From: Semisulcospira habei
Lineage: Eukaryota > Mollusca > Gastropoda > Semisulcospiridae
Direction: 5' to 3'
Length of the DNA stretch: 64,000 bases
Assembly (NCBI GenBank): GCA_036245525.1
Contig: BTPG01000002.1
Coordinates: 161,410,093 to 161,474,092 of the forward strand
Both the position numbers and the translations under genes were made by a program. The notes below the pieces were generated by a model. It was given only the letters and a program-made list of their open reading frames with translations. It was not told where the DNA came from and made no database searches. Below, piece by piece: positions 10,138 to 20,725 of this stretch. How positions within the stretch are numbered: the stretch's first letter is position 1; each line of letters begins with the position of its first letter.

Positions 10138-12202
10138 CTCTCCTCCCACCCTGCCCCCGCCAATTTCTCTGGGATCACCAGTCGGCGGGCGGCTATCCCC
10201 GATTCAGCGACGAGTGGCGGTCGCTGTTTACCGACCCATGGCTCCTTTCTACCATTTCGGAGGGTCTTCACCTCTCGTTTCTTCGCCCTCCTCCTCTTCG
10301 CTGCTCCCCGCTTTGGATCCCGTCAAGGCGACGGCTTTACAGGACGAAGTGGCTTCCTTGCTTCTCAAATCCGCCACAGAAGTTGTCCAGCGACAAGATT
10401 CTCTGGCTTTCTACAGTCGTCCCTTCGACATCCCCAAGTCGGACGGAGGTTGGCGTCCGGTGATAGACCTTTCCACTCTCAACAAATTTCTGACTGCTCC
10501 ATCCTTTCGTATGGAAACGACCTGCGCCCTGCATGCCGCCATCCAACCGATGGATTTTGCTGTCAGTCTGGATCTTGCCGATGCATACCTTCATGTTCCT
10601 ATACACCCTTCGGCTTGCCAATACCTTCGCTTCGCCTTCCGCGGAGTGGTGTATCAGTTCCGGGCAGTGGCCTTCGGCCTCAATCTCAGTCCCTGGGTCT
10701 TCACCAGGATTATGGATGCGGTGATTTCCCGCGCGCGGAGGTCGTCTCTCAGTCCGACCTCCCACTACCTCGACGATCTTCTTCTCCAGAATCAGGATGC
10801 GACCTGCTTGACCGCCGACAGGGACGCCCTGCTTTCCCTTCTCCATCGCCTCGGTTTTCTGGTCAACTTCGGCAAGTCGGACCTATCACCATCTCGCCAT
10901 TTTCTCCACCTTGGCATGGAGTTTCAGACCGATTTGAACTTGGTGCACCTTCCCCAAGCTCGGATCGACAAGTTGGCTATTTTGGCCCCTCGGATGTATC
11001 TTGCTTCCGCGGCTCCGGTGAGAATGTGGTTACAGTTGTTGGGTCTCATGAGTGCTGCGGCGGACTTGCTTCCCCTTGGCCAGCTCAATTCAATTCGCGT
11101 CCAATTCAACTTCATCTCCTCCTTCTTTGGCGTCCGTCTTTGGCGGGATTTGGAGGTTTGCGTTCCGGTGTCACCCTTAGTTCAGCCGCATCTCCTTCGG
11201 TGGACGGATCCCGCGTGGTTGGCGTCGGGGGTTCCCCTTGCGTCCCCGCTTCCTTCCCTGTTGATCTGCACAGATGCCAGTCTTTCCGGTTGGGGCGCTC
11301 ACCTGCTCCCTGACTTCAGCACAACAGAGGGTGTTTGGTCCCCGGATTTGGTGGGCAGACACATCAATTGGTTGGAGCTGAAAGCATTGTGGCTCGCCCT
11401 GATCTCTTGGGAACCACGCGTGACCAACCAGGCAGTCTTGGTTCTCTCTGACAACACGACGGTTGTCTCCTATATTCAGAAGCAGGGCGGGACCCGTTCT
11501 CCCTCCCTTTGCATTCTTCTGTTCCATATTCTGGTGTGGTGCCGGGATCGGGGCATTTTGCTACGGGCACGTCACATTCCGGGACGGCTGAATGTGCTGG
11601 CAGATTACTTATCTTGTCACGGCCAGCTTCTCCATACCGAGTGGGTCCTTCGCCCCGACCTTTTTCGGATGATTTGCCGGCACTGGGAGACACCCATGAT
11701 CGACCTGTTTGCGACGAGGTGGAACGCACAACTTCCCCTCTTTGTCTCCCCTGTTCCAGATCCCCTTGCGTGGGCGGTGGATGCTGTCTCTATCTCCTGG
11801 GAGGGTCTCGGCCTATGCGTACCCTCCGTCTGTCCTGGTACCCAAGATTCTTCTCAAGCTCAGAGGCTGCCACGCAGTCCTGTTTCTGGTGGCACCGTTC
11901 TCTTGGAACAAGAGCTGGCCACAGATCTCCTGAGTCTCGCCACGGACCCCCCGCTACGGCTTCCAACGCCGACCATGATGCTGAAACAACCCCGGCAGGA
12001 TCTTTTTCACCCTTGCCCAGAGAGCCTCCTCTTACACGCTTGGCAATTGTGCGGCGTGCCCTCACCCCTCGAGGTTTCTTGGATGCAGCAGTGGTGGCTA
12101 TCACTTCAGCTCGACGGCTTTCCACCAGGAAAGTCTATGAGGGTAAATGGCAGGTTTTACTGTCATGGTGTGGGCCGCAACACCTTTCCACCACAACTTT
12201 GA
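9905..12202 (+). CDS. RT/RNase H/MT-like ORF, copy B (765 codons open)
   Basis: This is the longest RT frame in the window. The reverse transcriptase has KSDGGWRPVIDLSTLNKF, SLDLADAYLHVPIHP (near 10564), FGLNLSPWVFTRIMD and YLDDLLL (near 10767). RNase H shows all four acidic/His landmarks: CTDASLSGWG, NWLELKALW, VLSDNTTVVSY and RARHIPGRLNVLADYLS. Then comes the PMIDLFATRWNAQLPLF methyltransferase-like segment. About 40 codons near 10200-10320 are read in the wrong frame between two compensating shifts (the SDEWRSLFTDPW block lies in another frame), and from about 11815 the frame shifts again, so the protein is probably not functional. The upstream start is arbitrary: the natural frame overlaps the end of gag. 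Confidence 0.85.
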   Translation: MRIRTSGPRLTIFLLAFVLPARPRVAPCSHLDPPPVPLPMSLLVPPVLPILAMPAPSRLRHTPGLVAAGVQDGGGPDDSPPTLPPPISLGSPVGGRLSPIQRRVAVAVYRPMAPFYHFGGSSPLVSSPSSSSLLPALDPVKATALQDEVASLLLKSATEVVQRQDSLAFYSRPFDIPKSDGGWRPVIDLSTLNKFLTAPSFRMETTCALHAAIQPMDFAVSLDLADAYLHVPIHPSACQYLRFAFRGVVYQFRAVAFGLNLSPWVFTRIMDAVISRARRSSLSPTSHYLDDLLLQNQDATCLTADRDALLSLLHRLGFLVNFGKSDLSPSRHFLHLGMEFQTDLNLVHLPQARIDKLAILAPRMYLASAAPVRMWLQLLGLMSAAADLLPLGQLNSIRVQFNFISSFFGVRLWRDLEVCVPVSPLVQPHLLRWTDPAWLASGVPLASPLPSLLICTDASLSGWGAHLLPDFSTTEGVWSPDLVGRHINWLELKALWLALISWEPRVTNQAVLVLSDNTTVVSYIQKQGGTRSPSLCILLFHILVWCRDRGILLRARHIPGRLNVLADYLSCHGQLLHTEWVLRPDLFRMICRHWETPMIDLFATRWNAQLPLFVSPVPDPLAWAVDAVSISWEGLGLCVPSVCPGTQDSSQAQRLPRSPVSGGTVLLEQELATDLLSLATDPPLRLPTPTMMLKQPRQDLFHPCPESLLLHAWQLCGVPSPLEVSWMQQWWLSLQLDGFPPGKSMRVNGRFYCHGVGRNTFPPQL

Positions 12203-12511
12203 CTATGCCCCAGCTCGCCGATCACTACTCCCACGTTGGGACCTTGCGTGGGTGTTAACATGGCTTAACTCTGCTCGTTTTGAACCGCTGCACTTGGCTC
12301 GGTTCTTAGACTTGACAAGGAAGACCTGCTTCCTGCTGGCCCTAGTCACAGCTTCTCGCGTGAGTGAGCTCCATGCTCTCTCTGTACTTCCGTCTTGCCT
12401 ACAGCTCCGGGCTGACGGCTCGGTTCAATTACTCAATAACCCTTCCTTTTTGGCTAAAAATCGGCTACCCTCAGCTGCCCCTCAACCGATCACTATTCGT
12501 CCTCTTTGTCC
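11905..12511 (+). pseudogene. Tyrosine recombinase, truncated and deleted, copy B
   Basis: The YR frame overlaps the end of the RT ORF (RLAIVRRALTPRGF, then RLSTRKVYEGKW near 12115-12150). About 180 nt are deleted at 12214: MPQLA is joined directly to the sequence before PRWDLAWVLTWL. The region with ASRVSELHAL (first catalytic Arg kept) is present, but homology ends at 12511 before the His-x-x-Arg and Tyr motifs. Confidence 0.82.
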
Positions 12512-12614
12512 TTGTTGAAGGCTGTCAGGCAGGTGATCAGTTTAGCCTGTTTATAACTTATTATTACCGTGGATAAAAAGTTAAAATCATAAATATGTAT
12601 TTATGTATGTATGA

Positions 12615-12770
12615 ATGGGCTGGGACGGGAGGCTACTCTCGGCCCTAGTTAGGGTTCCCCGAGTGCCTCCCGGGTTGTGTAGGAACACAACAAGTTCTTA
12701 GGCTAAAATTGGGTAAGTAGTTGACACTTCCAGACAGTAATGTCATCGGTAATGTTTTTGAAGAAACAAT
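12615..12770 (-). repeat. Solo DIRS ITR (subfamily of copy E)
   Basis: Contains GACGGGAGGCTACTCTCGG, CCCGAGTGCCTCCCGGG, TAGGCTAAAATT and CAGACAGTAATGTCATCGG, then GTTTTTGAAGAAACAA. This is the reverse complement of the left outer end as in copy E. No coding region is attached. Confidence 0.8.
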
Positions 12771-13427
12771 CGCATACTTCATGTCGGCGTACTCTGAATG
12801 GATTACCGTTTTCATTTGGCCCACCAAACCGGCTTTAGCAGGACTCAGGTATGTTGATTTGAAGATTTTAGCATGGGATATGCCAGTTAAGACATCTGTT
12901 GACAGCACTGACTTTGAACTTTCCAGCAGCTTTTCTTTTTGAACAGTGATGTAATAAAAAGTATGATAAACTAACGGAAGGCTGCATCTAATCCATCGCC
13001 TAGTGATACTTTGAGCGAGTGCATGAAAAACATCCATGCAGATTACCCCAGCATGTTTGGTGTCCAAAGATAGTACAATTTCTCCTTTACAAGACGACTT
13101 ATGTTCAAGTAATTGCTCACAACTGCAGGTTAATTAATTCCGGTTTAAAGACAACATCTGTAATTCACAGCTTATTCACCGATGTATGCAGCAAAGGCTA
13201 AGAGAAAATCGGGGTAAAGCACAGTAGTACTGTGAACAAAGACAGCTGCTGCGTTATTCGTATCCCCAGCTGAAGCGAGACCGCACAGTGGGTGCCTTAT
13301 CAGTGATGGTATTTAGTGCGCAGATAGTAAGGGGAAGGAGGCTGCCTCGCTATCGCAGTGCTCTTGTGAAGCCGATCTGCCCACCAGCACAGCTGAAAAC
13401 TAAAGAGCATAGACTAAACTGCCATGT
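12771..13427. other. Intron stretch without recognised gene
   Basis: Lies between the solo ITR and the truncated 3' end of copy C. No coding or repeat structure was recognised. Confidence 0.5.
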
Positions 13428-13442
13428 CAGCTAAGGATTACC

Positions 13443-14880
13443 TATGGCGCCAAAGGCACCGGGAGGGAGTGTTGCGCCGCGGCGATGTCCCCCATCAGGG
13501 CTAGGTTCTCCCGCTGGCCCGAGAGATCCCTGAGGTAGAACCAGGCGAAGGTGGATTCCACTCGCCAGCCCACGGCCGCCACAATGTCTTTGACGGCGCA
13601 GTTGCGGTCGAAGGCGACACTTGCGGCCATGGCTCTAACCTCGAGCACCATGATCTTCAGCTGCTTACCACCGTCAGGAGAGTGGTCCTGGTAAGTGAAG
13701 CATATAACCCAGCGGAGCCAGGAAGATATCGTCTGGGCCGAGATGTCATTTCTACCTGGGGACAAAGGCAGAAAGAGGCGTGAGCGTCCTCTGTGGCGCA
13801 GGTACAACCGTAAGGCCCTCACCGGGTCCTGCTCGGGTCAGGTTTATCTCCCTCAGCGGCCGAATGGTGCACCTGGGGTGCTGCCAATGGGGATCGGGTC
13901 TTGGCCAGGAAGGCTGGGTCGGTCAGCAGCTGCACAGAGCCATCCATTCTGAACTGCAGGCAGGTGGGGCGTGCTGAGAGCACGTGCAGTTCACTTACCC
14001 AGGAAGCCGTGTCGAGGGCCAGGAGGAAACAGGTCTTCCGTGTCACGTTGGCCAACCGTGCCAAGGGGAGCAGTTTGGAGCGGTACGAGTTGAGCCACGT
14101 CAGCACCCAGGGTAGGTCCCATCGCGGAATCAGCAAGCGGGGGGCAGGCCGCTGGAGCCCGAAGTGGGCCATAAGATCGGCGAGGTCTTTGCAAGCGCCG
14201 GGGTCTGGGCGGCCCAAGTGGCGGTACGTGTCAGCGATCATGGCGAGGTAGCCCCTGATGGTGATCGGCGCCAAGTGCTGCTCGGCAAAGAGCCAGAGGA
14301 AGAACTCGGCCAGCTGTGGGACAGTCAGATCCATGGGGGAGGGGCGCCGGTCATCACACCAGGACCACAGGACTCGCCACTTTCCCTCATAGACTCGTCA
14401 GGTCGAAGGTCTGGGTGCTGCAGCGATAGCTTCCACCGCTGCATTTGAGAAGCCTCTAGCGGCAAGGGCGCGCCGCACAATCTCCAGGTGTGGAGACCGA
14501 AGTGGGTCATAAGGTCGGTGAGGTCTTTGCAAGCGCCCGGGTCAGGGCGGCCCAAGTGGCGGTACATGTCAGCGATCATGGTGAGGTAGCCCCTGATGGT
14601 GATCAGCACCAAGTGCTGCTCGGCGAAGAGCCAGAGGAAGAACTCGGCCAGCTGTGGGACAGTCAGATCCGTGGGAGAGAGGCGCCGGTCATCACACCAG
14701 GACCACAGGACTCTCCACTTTCCCTCATAGACTCGTCAGGTCGAAGGTATGCGGGCTGCAGCGATAGCTTCCACCGCTGCACTTGAGAAGCCTCTAGTAG
14801 CAAGGGCGCGCCGCACAATCTCCAGGCGTGGAGGAGGAGTCACTTGGGGCACAGATGCTACAGCACCTGTCGCGGTTGCT
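13443..14880 (-). pseudogene. Tyrosine recombinase pseudogene, copy C
   Basis: Minus-strand YR with VYEGKW/WCDD-type N-terminus, LTVPQLAEFFLWLFAEQHLA, ITIRGYLAMIADTYRHLGRP and CKDLADLMAHF blocks. The N-terminal part is present twice because of a 338-bp tandem duplication. In the catalytic domain the first Arg is Trp (ASWVSEL) and the His of His-x-x-Arg is Leu (LEVRAM). The C-terminal VAFDRNCAVKDIVAAVGW and FAWFYLRDLSGQRENLAL, with the nucleophilic Tyr, are intact. A frameshift separates the two halves near 13820. Confidence 0.87.
14161..14836 (-). repeat. 338-bp tandem duplication in YR, copy C
   Basis: Units 14161-14498 and 14499-14836. GAAGTGGG[C/T]CATAAG starts both units (14161, 14499) and CAATCTCCAGG[T/C]GTGGAG ends both (14479, 14817). 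The units differ at scattered positions, so the duplication is not recent. Confidence 0.9.
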
Positions 14881-16855
14881 TGAGCATCGTGCGCGGGGTG
14901 GGGAGCCGCAGGGGGGAGGGGGGGGGGCCCGTTGCAAGGTTCAGGAGGTCAGTGGTCCAAGACTTGGTCCAGTAGAACGGAGCCACCAGTAACAGGATCG
15001 CGTTGCAACTCTTGAGCTTGAGCAGGACCTTGGGGACGAGCACCGGGGGTGGATAAACATACGCGATGGGTCCCTCCCAGTTTATGGAGAGCGCGTCAAC
15101 TGCCCAGGCAAGGGGGTCCGGAATGGGGGAGACAAAGAGGGGCAGCTGGCAATTCCACCTCGTCGCAAAGAGGTCGATCATAGTAGTCTCCCATTCTGCG
15201 CAGATCATCCAAAAGATGTCCGGGCGGAGCGCCCACTTGGTGTGGAGAAGCTGGCCGTGCCGCGAGCAGGAGTCAGCTAGGACATTCAGGTGGCCTGGGA
15301 TGTGTCTCGCTCGGAGAGAGATGCCGAGATCTTTGCACCACCAGAGGACCTGGTAGAGGAGGATGCAGAGGGAGGGGGAGCGCATCCCACACTGCTTCTG
15401 GATGTAGGAGACCATGGTGGAGTTGTCGGAGAGGACGAAGAGCTCTTGTTGTCTGAGGCATGGCTCCCACGCGATGAGGGCTCGCCAAACCACTTCCAAC
15501 TCTAACCAGTTGATGTGCATGTCCGCAAGGTCCGGAGGCCAGCGACCGGCTGCTGTGGAGAACATCGGAAGCAGGTGTGCGCCCCAGCCGGCGAGGCTCG
15601 CGTCAATGCAAAGAGACAACTTGGGGGGGGGGTGGGGGTGGCGAGGCGAGGGGTACTCCTGTCGTGAGCCACACGGGATTTGCCCAGCGGAGGAGGTGTG
15701 GATGGAGCATCAGAAGAACTGGTACCCGAGTCTCGAGGTCACCAGTGGAGGGTCGCCAGTGGAGAAGCAGGTTCAGCTGAAGCGGGCGGAAGTAGAGACG
15801 GCTGAGGGGAAGGAGGTCCGCTGTCACGCTCATCAGGCCCAGGAGCTGTAGCCACACCCTGGCGGAGACCGCGTCCTCTTGAGACACCTGCCGGGCTAGG
15901 TTCGCCAACTTCTGTATCCGAGGCTCCGGGAGTCTCACCTCGTTGAGGTCGGTCTGAAATTCTATGCCCAGGTGCATAAAGCCACGGGAAGGCGCGAGGT
16001 CCGACTTGCCCACGTTGACCAGGAAGCCGAACTGGTCGAGTAGATCCAGTAGAGCATCTCGGTCCTTCTCCAAGGTGACCTCTGACTGGTTCTGCAAGAA
16101 TAGATTGTCGAGGTAGTTCGAGGTGGGGCTCGAGGATGTCTGTCTGGCCCTGGCGACGACAGCATCCATGATGTGAGTGAACACCCAGGGGCTGACGTTG
16201 AGGCTGAAGGGCAGCGCCCAGAACTGGTAGACCACGCCGCCAAAAGCGAAGCGGAGGTAGCGGCGAGAGGCGGGGTGCATGGGGACGTGCAGGTATGCGT
16301 CCGATAAGTCTAGGCTGATGGTGAAGTCCATGGGCTGAACTGCGGAGCACAGGGTTCTGGCCCTCTCTATGCGGAAGGTCGGCACAGCGATGTACTTGTT
16401 CAGAGCCGAGAGGTCGATGACAGGGCGCCACTTGCCGCTGGGCTTGGGGACCACGAAGAGGCGGCTGTAGAAGGCTTGGGAATCGTGACGCGATATCACC
16501 TCTGTGGCGGCCATCTGCAGCAGGGCGGCGACCTCGCCGCGGAGGGCCTCGGCTCTGAGCTGATCTGTTGGGACCGCTGTCCACAGGGGGAGCACCACAA
16601 AAGGGGAGGAGCGCGAAAAGAGATCAGGAGGCCCTCGGAGATGGTGGAGAGGACCCAGGGGTCGTCTGGTAGCAGCGAGCACCAGGCGTCACTGCAGAGC
16701 GCGAGCCTCCCGCCGACAGGAGACCCCGGAGCGGTCAGCAGGGGCCGGGGAGGGAGGCAGTCAGGGGACCCTGCCCCACCCGGGGTGTTGGGCAGGCTTG
16801 GGCGAGGCGGGGGCGGGAACCGGGGCGGAGCAGGGGTGGCCAAAGGCCGGGGCAC
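14858..16855 (-). pseudogene. RT/RNase H/MT-like ORF, copy C
   Basis: The N-terminal part (SPVGGRLALCSDAWCSLLPD, PWVLSTISEGL) lies in the frame read from 16855. After a shift near 16570 the frame from 16682 to 15603 carries KPSGKWRPVIDLSALNKY, SLDLSDAYLHVPMHP and FSLNVSPWVFTHIMD. The polymerase box reads YLDN instead of YLDD, so a catalytic Asp is lost. A frameshift in a C/G homopolymer (about 15620-15640) separates RT from RNase H (SLCIDASLAGWGAHLL, NWLELEVVW, VLSDNSTMVSY, RARHIPGHLNVLADSCS), which is followed by TTMIDLFATRWN and YVYPPPVLVPKVLLKL, the methyltransferase-like segment. Confidence 0.87.
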
Positions 16856-18439
16856 GCGGGCGTGGCTGGCTGTGTCCGGAGAAAGGGCGAGCAGAGTGTA
16901 TGACGGTCCGCAGGGCGTGGCCCACAGCCTTGCGAGCTGCTTGAAAGCGGGCGGGGGTGGCGTGGCTGGGCCAGAAGTCTTTATTTCAGTCCTTCACTGT
17001 CTGCCAAGTAGGGCCAAAGAGGAGCGCGCCGCCAAGCGGGGCCTGTTGGAGCTGCTTCTTTATCTCGGAGGGGAGGCCGTGACAGGTGTGCAGAAGCACG
17101 TCCCGACTCATCAGGTCTCAGTTAGAGGTGGCGGCCATGGCGGTGACAGAAATGTGGTATGCCGTGCGGTTGGCAGAAACCACCAAGGCAAGGATGTCCC
17201 CTAACAGCAGCGAGATCGATGGGTGCCAAGCGTCCTCGATGCGCCAGACAACAGCTTGCGTGATCAGGTCCAGGAAATCCCACACAGGCCAGGGCATTGC
17301 ATATGAGGGTCGCCGTCCTGTCCAAACTGGGGGGAAGGTATCGCTGTGAAGTTCTCAAGCCGCCCGCTTGTGACTGCGCCGGGATATCCACCACTGGTAG
17401 GGGGCAGGCGAAGGACTGAGAGTGACCAGCGTACCAGCTTTGGCGGAAGGCAATGTCCAAATCCGTGGGCCATCTGCAGTCGGAGAAAAAGCCTGTGTCG
17501 CCCAAGGAGCCCTGTCGCAGGTGCGTGGAAAATGCCTCGCCAGGGTTCTGGAAACCAGGGGGCTGGGGGAGAGACTTGAAGCGATTGGTTCGCCAGTCGG
17601 CATCCACAAAGGCCAAGGCCTTCCTCTTGGCCGGGGGGGTGGGGGGGGGGGACGGCGGGCAGTCCTCTGGGGGAAGACAAACAGCGATCAGGCGTGCAGC
17701 CTTGTCCAGGGACCATAGAGTCTCCATCCTAGGGCCCAGGGGGGCAGCTGGCGATGAGGGCCATCTGGAGAGAGCGAGCGTCAAGAGGCAGGGGGACTGT
17801 CATTCCCAAAGAGAGCCGAGACCGAGTCCTCCAGTAACAGGCTGAGGGCGTCATCATCGTCAGAGCGCACTGGCGGGCAACAGGGGGATCAGGGGCTGGA
17901 GAAGGCAGGTGCCAGGTCCAGGGGATAGGACCTTACGAACGGCCGGGAGGGAGCCGGGTGGGCGGAGGCCTCGCTAGTGTCGCCACGCTGTCCGGAAGTC
18001 GAGCGGGGAAGGGGGGGGGGACCGTCTCACCAGCAAGCTGCGCCAAGCGGGAGGAACTGAGACAGCCGGCGAGGAGTCCCGTGAAGTTGTATGTTACGAG
18101 GCCACGCTCCGACGCGAAGACTGGCGGTCACAAGGGGAGCAACTGCGTCAGCGGGAACGAGGTTGGCGAGTGCGGGAGGGCGAGCACCGACGAGGGGAGG
18201 GCTGTCGCATCAGAGGGGGCGAACGTCTGGGACGAGAGACACACCGGGGTGAGCAAGGACCCGGTCCCGGCTTCGAGGAGGGCGCATTGGTCAGCCGAGC
18301 GACGGGGGTAGTATCCGGGTGGGAAACATGTCGGCGGCCATCCAGATCCTGAGAAGCTGTCTGTGGGCAGGGAGGCCGGCCCCGCAGGTGCGGGCGTGGT
18401 CTCGTAACAGGGGTAGCCCAGAACCCATATCGTCATCCC

Positions 18440-18810
18440 TCCTAGTAGCCACGTCTGATCCCGAGAGAGCTCGGGCCGGGAGGCGGGGTGAGCAAGCTCG
18501 CAGTGGGTCAGGCTCGGGGGAGCGCCAGGGGACCTTGTCACTGACCCTGGAACAAGATAAACGCTCTCGGTGCTGGCCTGGTTCCGAGGGGTAGGAGGGC
18601 CGAGATCCAGTAGCCACGTCTGAGCCCGAGAGAACTCGGCCCGAGTGGCGGGGCGAGCAATCTCGCTCTGGGCCAGGCTTGGGTGCAGCAGTCGCTTCCG
18701 TGGGTTTGTCGGGCCGAGATCTAGTAGCCACGTCTGAGCCCGAGAGAACTCGGGCCGAGAGGCAGGGCGAGCAAACTCGCTGAGGGCCAGTCTCGGAGTA
18801 GTGGGAGCAC
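18440..18810 (-). repeat. Tandem repeat coding in gag, copy C
   Basis: Units starting GTAGCCACGTCTGA[T/G]CCCG at about 18449, 18611 and 18726 share GAGCAA[G/A]CTCGC further on. In the minus-strand Gag frame they encode CSPR..ARxLSGSDVATxSRP. Confidence 0.8.
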
Positions 18811-19122
18811 AAATCGGCCAGTGTCCTGGGAGCTGACGCATGCGTCGGGGCCCGGGTAGTCAATACCGCAACTTCAGAGCGGGTGCGCCTCGTCCCCTCT
18901 GCGGTGGCGGCACGGGGTGCGGTAGCGGGTGGTAGGTCTTGGGCAGGCGCAGGACATTCGCGTCGATAGCACCCCCATAGCTGAGACCATTGTTCCTCCA
19001 CCGAGGAGGCACAGGTGTGACTGGAGGCACAGCCAGAACAGGGCAGGCATACAGCACATACCGCATGCGTGTCGCTCGGCCATTGGAAGTCCCCATAGCG
19101 CGTGCAGGTTCGCACCTGGTAA

Positions 19123-19286
19123 CTGCAACACATAGGTAAGTTGAGAGGTGAGCGTGGGTCCCCGAGGCCATGCAAAAACAAGTGCACGCGTGAATGAAGG
19201 CGAACTCCATATCAGTAGCAATTCCACGGACAGTGCTGCTGCCCGGCGCACCGAGCGCCAGTCGAGGGCAACAACCGAGGCCTTAC
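19123..19286 (-). other. Candidate gag start intron, copy C (164 nt)
   Basis: On the minus strand the donor is AAG|GTAAGGCCTCGG and the acceptor ATGTGTTGCAG|TTACC. Position and phase equal those in E, F, G and H. The unspliced frame meets TAA at the donor. Confidence 0.8.
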
Positions 19287-19659
19287 CTTGCTATGGCGGG
19301 GAGGCCGGCGAGGAACCTGTGATGAAGGCCGAAGGGACCAACCGTGCGCAGCGGAGCATGCAACAGCAGCTCCTCTCTCTCCTCCCAGCCAACAGAGGTA
19401 CCACAAAATCCAACGGAAGCACCACGATAATCCAAGGGAAGCACCCGCGCACACACGTAAGTCTTACCCAAAATGAAGGTAATCCAAGGCAGGCACGTAA
19501 GTCTTTCCAAAGAACGAAGGTAATCCAAAGCAGGCACGGAACACAACGGTAAAGTCCAATCCGAGGTACAACTTGTTACACCGTACACAGCTGAAACGGG
19601 CAGTAAGCAGAGCTCACAACCGTTCCCAGTAAACTAAGTGAACAGACTGGCGTGACACC

Positions 19660-19836
19660 ATTGGGCATGTGACTGGATAGGGAGGGATGGGAGGCTACTC
19701 AGGGTACCGGGTTATGGCACCCTTGGGTCACCTCCCTTGTCTTGTAGGTACACAACAGAATTTTGGGCTGAAATTGGGTGAGCTAAGTGTACGTTTCCTA
19801 TCAGTAATATCATCAGTAATGTTTTTGAGGAACAAA
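19660..19836 (-). repeat. Left ITR, copy C
   Basis: Reads on the + strand GGGAGGCTACTCAGGG, TTGTAGGTACACAACAG, GGCTGAAATTGGGTGAGC, CAGTAATATCATCAGTAATG, then TTTTTGAGGAACAAA: the reverse complement of a left outer end. Confidence 0.8.
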
Positions 19837-20373
19837 GACTATAACATGACACACGCACCATACACTGATTTGTACCTAGGAAAAGATTATACTTAACACA
19901 CCCACATACTACCTTTGAAAACCTAGGCATACACATATCACATTCCTTAGTTATCCATCCCGGTAAATAACTATATAGAAAAATCCCCGGTTATCTCAGC
20001 CAGTTCTAAACCGCCATAACTGAACCAAATCAACGCTACACACCGAACTAAATCTTACTAACACATACTACATTTAACTCACTAACTGTTGATAATACAT
20101 ATAAAAAAATGTACCTGAAATCTCATTTTCACCGTCTTGCAGTACGGCTAGTGTATCTGACATACGTCCGTCCTCTATGACAGAATAGCCCGTACTAACT
20201 ACTCTTGAGCTCTGTTAGACTTAGCTGTGCCATTAAAACTCCGTGCAAATCGTTGACCTCGCGATCGCACGGAACCTCGTGCATACATGGGATATTTGTT
20301 AAAAAAATACCGCTGACATGACAGCACAACGCAGAAACCCTGTGTGAACTTTATGCGTGGGCATAGAGCTTCA
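19837..20373. other. A/T-rich intron, nothing recognised
   Basis: No coding, repeat or RNA signal was seen between the end of copy C and the minisatellite. Confidence 0.5.
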
Positions 20374-20697
20374 TCACAGGATGCAAGGTTGGAATGGGTA
20401 GATAAAAGCTGTTAGGTTGGAATGGGTACATAAATGATTTTTGGTTGGAGTGAGTACATAAATTATAATAGGTTGTAATGGGTACATAAATGATGTTAAT
20501 TTTGAATGGATACATAAATAATGTGAGGTTGGAATGTTTATAACAGTAATAATAATGTTGATGGAGATAATAATGATGTTAGATTGGAATGGTAGAGTAA
20601 CGATTTTAGGATGGAATGGGTAGATTAGTGATGTTAGGTTGGCATGGGTAAATAAATGATGTTCGGTTGGAATGGGTAGATTAACAATGTTGGAATG
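20374..20697. repeat. Minisatellite, left half
   Basis: A unit of about 28-29 bp (GGTTGGAATGGGTACATAAATGATGTTA type) is repeated with variation. The same array resumes at 24806; the LINE split it. Confidence 0.88.
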
Positions 20698-20725
20698 CCT
20701 TGGCTTGACTTCGAGAACGAAGATT

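Larger units (their letters stand above)
8368..12511 (+). mobile_element. Rearranged DIRS-like copy B
   Basis: The order of parts is abnormal. A + oriented left ITR (8368-8585) is followed by an inverted ICR (8586-8680), an inverted 3' UTR and an inverted YR C-terminus (8786-8983). At about 8985 a forward gag interior begins, followed by RT/RNase H and a truncated YR. No ICR or right ITR of its own follows; homology stops at about 12511. This order fits a recombination between ITRs that inverted the 3' end plus a second junction, or template switching during cDNA synthesis. Confidence 0.8.
16860..19294 (-). pseudogene. DIRS gag with start intron, copy C
   Basis: Exon 1 would be 19294-19287 and reads ATAGCAAG, so the start ATG has decayed to ATA. 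After the intron the frame gives SYQVRTCTRYGDFQWPSDTH, then CAVCLPCSGCASSHTC, the zinc-binding domain (some Cys lost), followed by W-S-Q-L-W. A Ser/Arg-rich stretch with four ARxLSGSDVATRSRP-like repeats follows (about 18450-18810). The Gag core (CPPSPP, RFKSLPQPPGF, WPTDLDIAFRQSWYAGHSQS) lies in 17784-17300. Frameshifts near 18300, 17850 and 17290 break it. Confidence 0.8.
13428..19836 (-). mobile_element. DIRS-like retrotransposon copy C (antisense to HYDIN, 3'-truncated)
   Basis: On the minus strand the order is left ITR (ending at 19836), 5' leader, gag with its start intron, RT, RNase H and YR. It breaks off just after the YR stop region at about 13428, so ICR and right ITR are missing. 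It is a G/C-richer subfamily than A, B, D and G. It is the only copy of the eight in the window lying antisense to HYDIN. Confidence 0.88.

Noticed and set aside
16476..17204. Forward-strand frames opposite copy C
   Set aside because: Antisense shadows of gag and RT; no motif is recognisable.
20374..20697. A CRISPR-like array
   Set aside because: Units are contiguous with no unique spacers, in an intron of an animal gene; it is a minisatellite.
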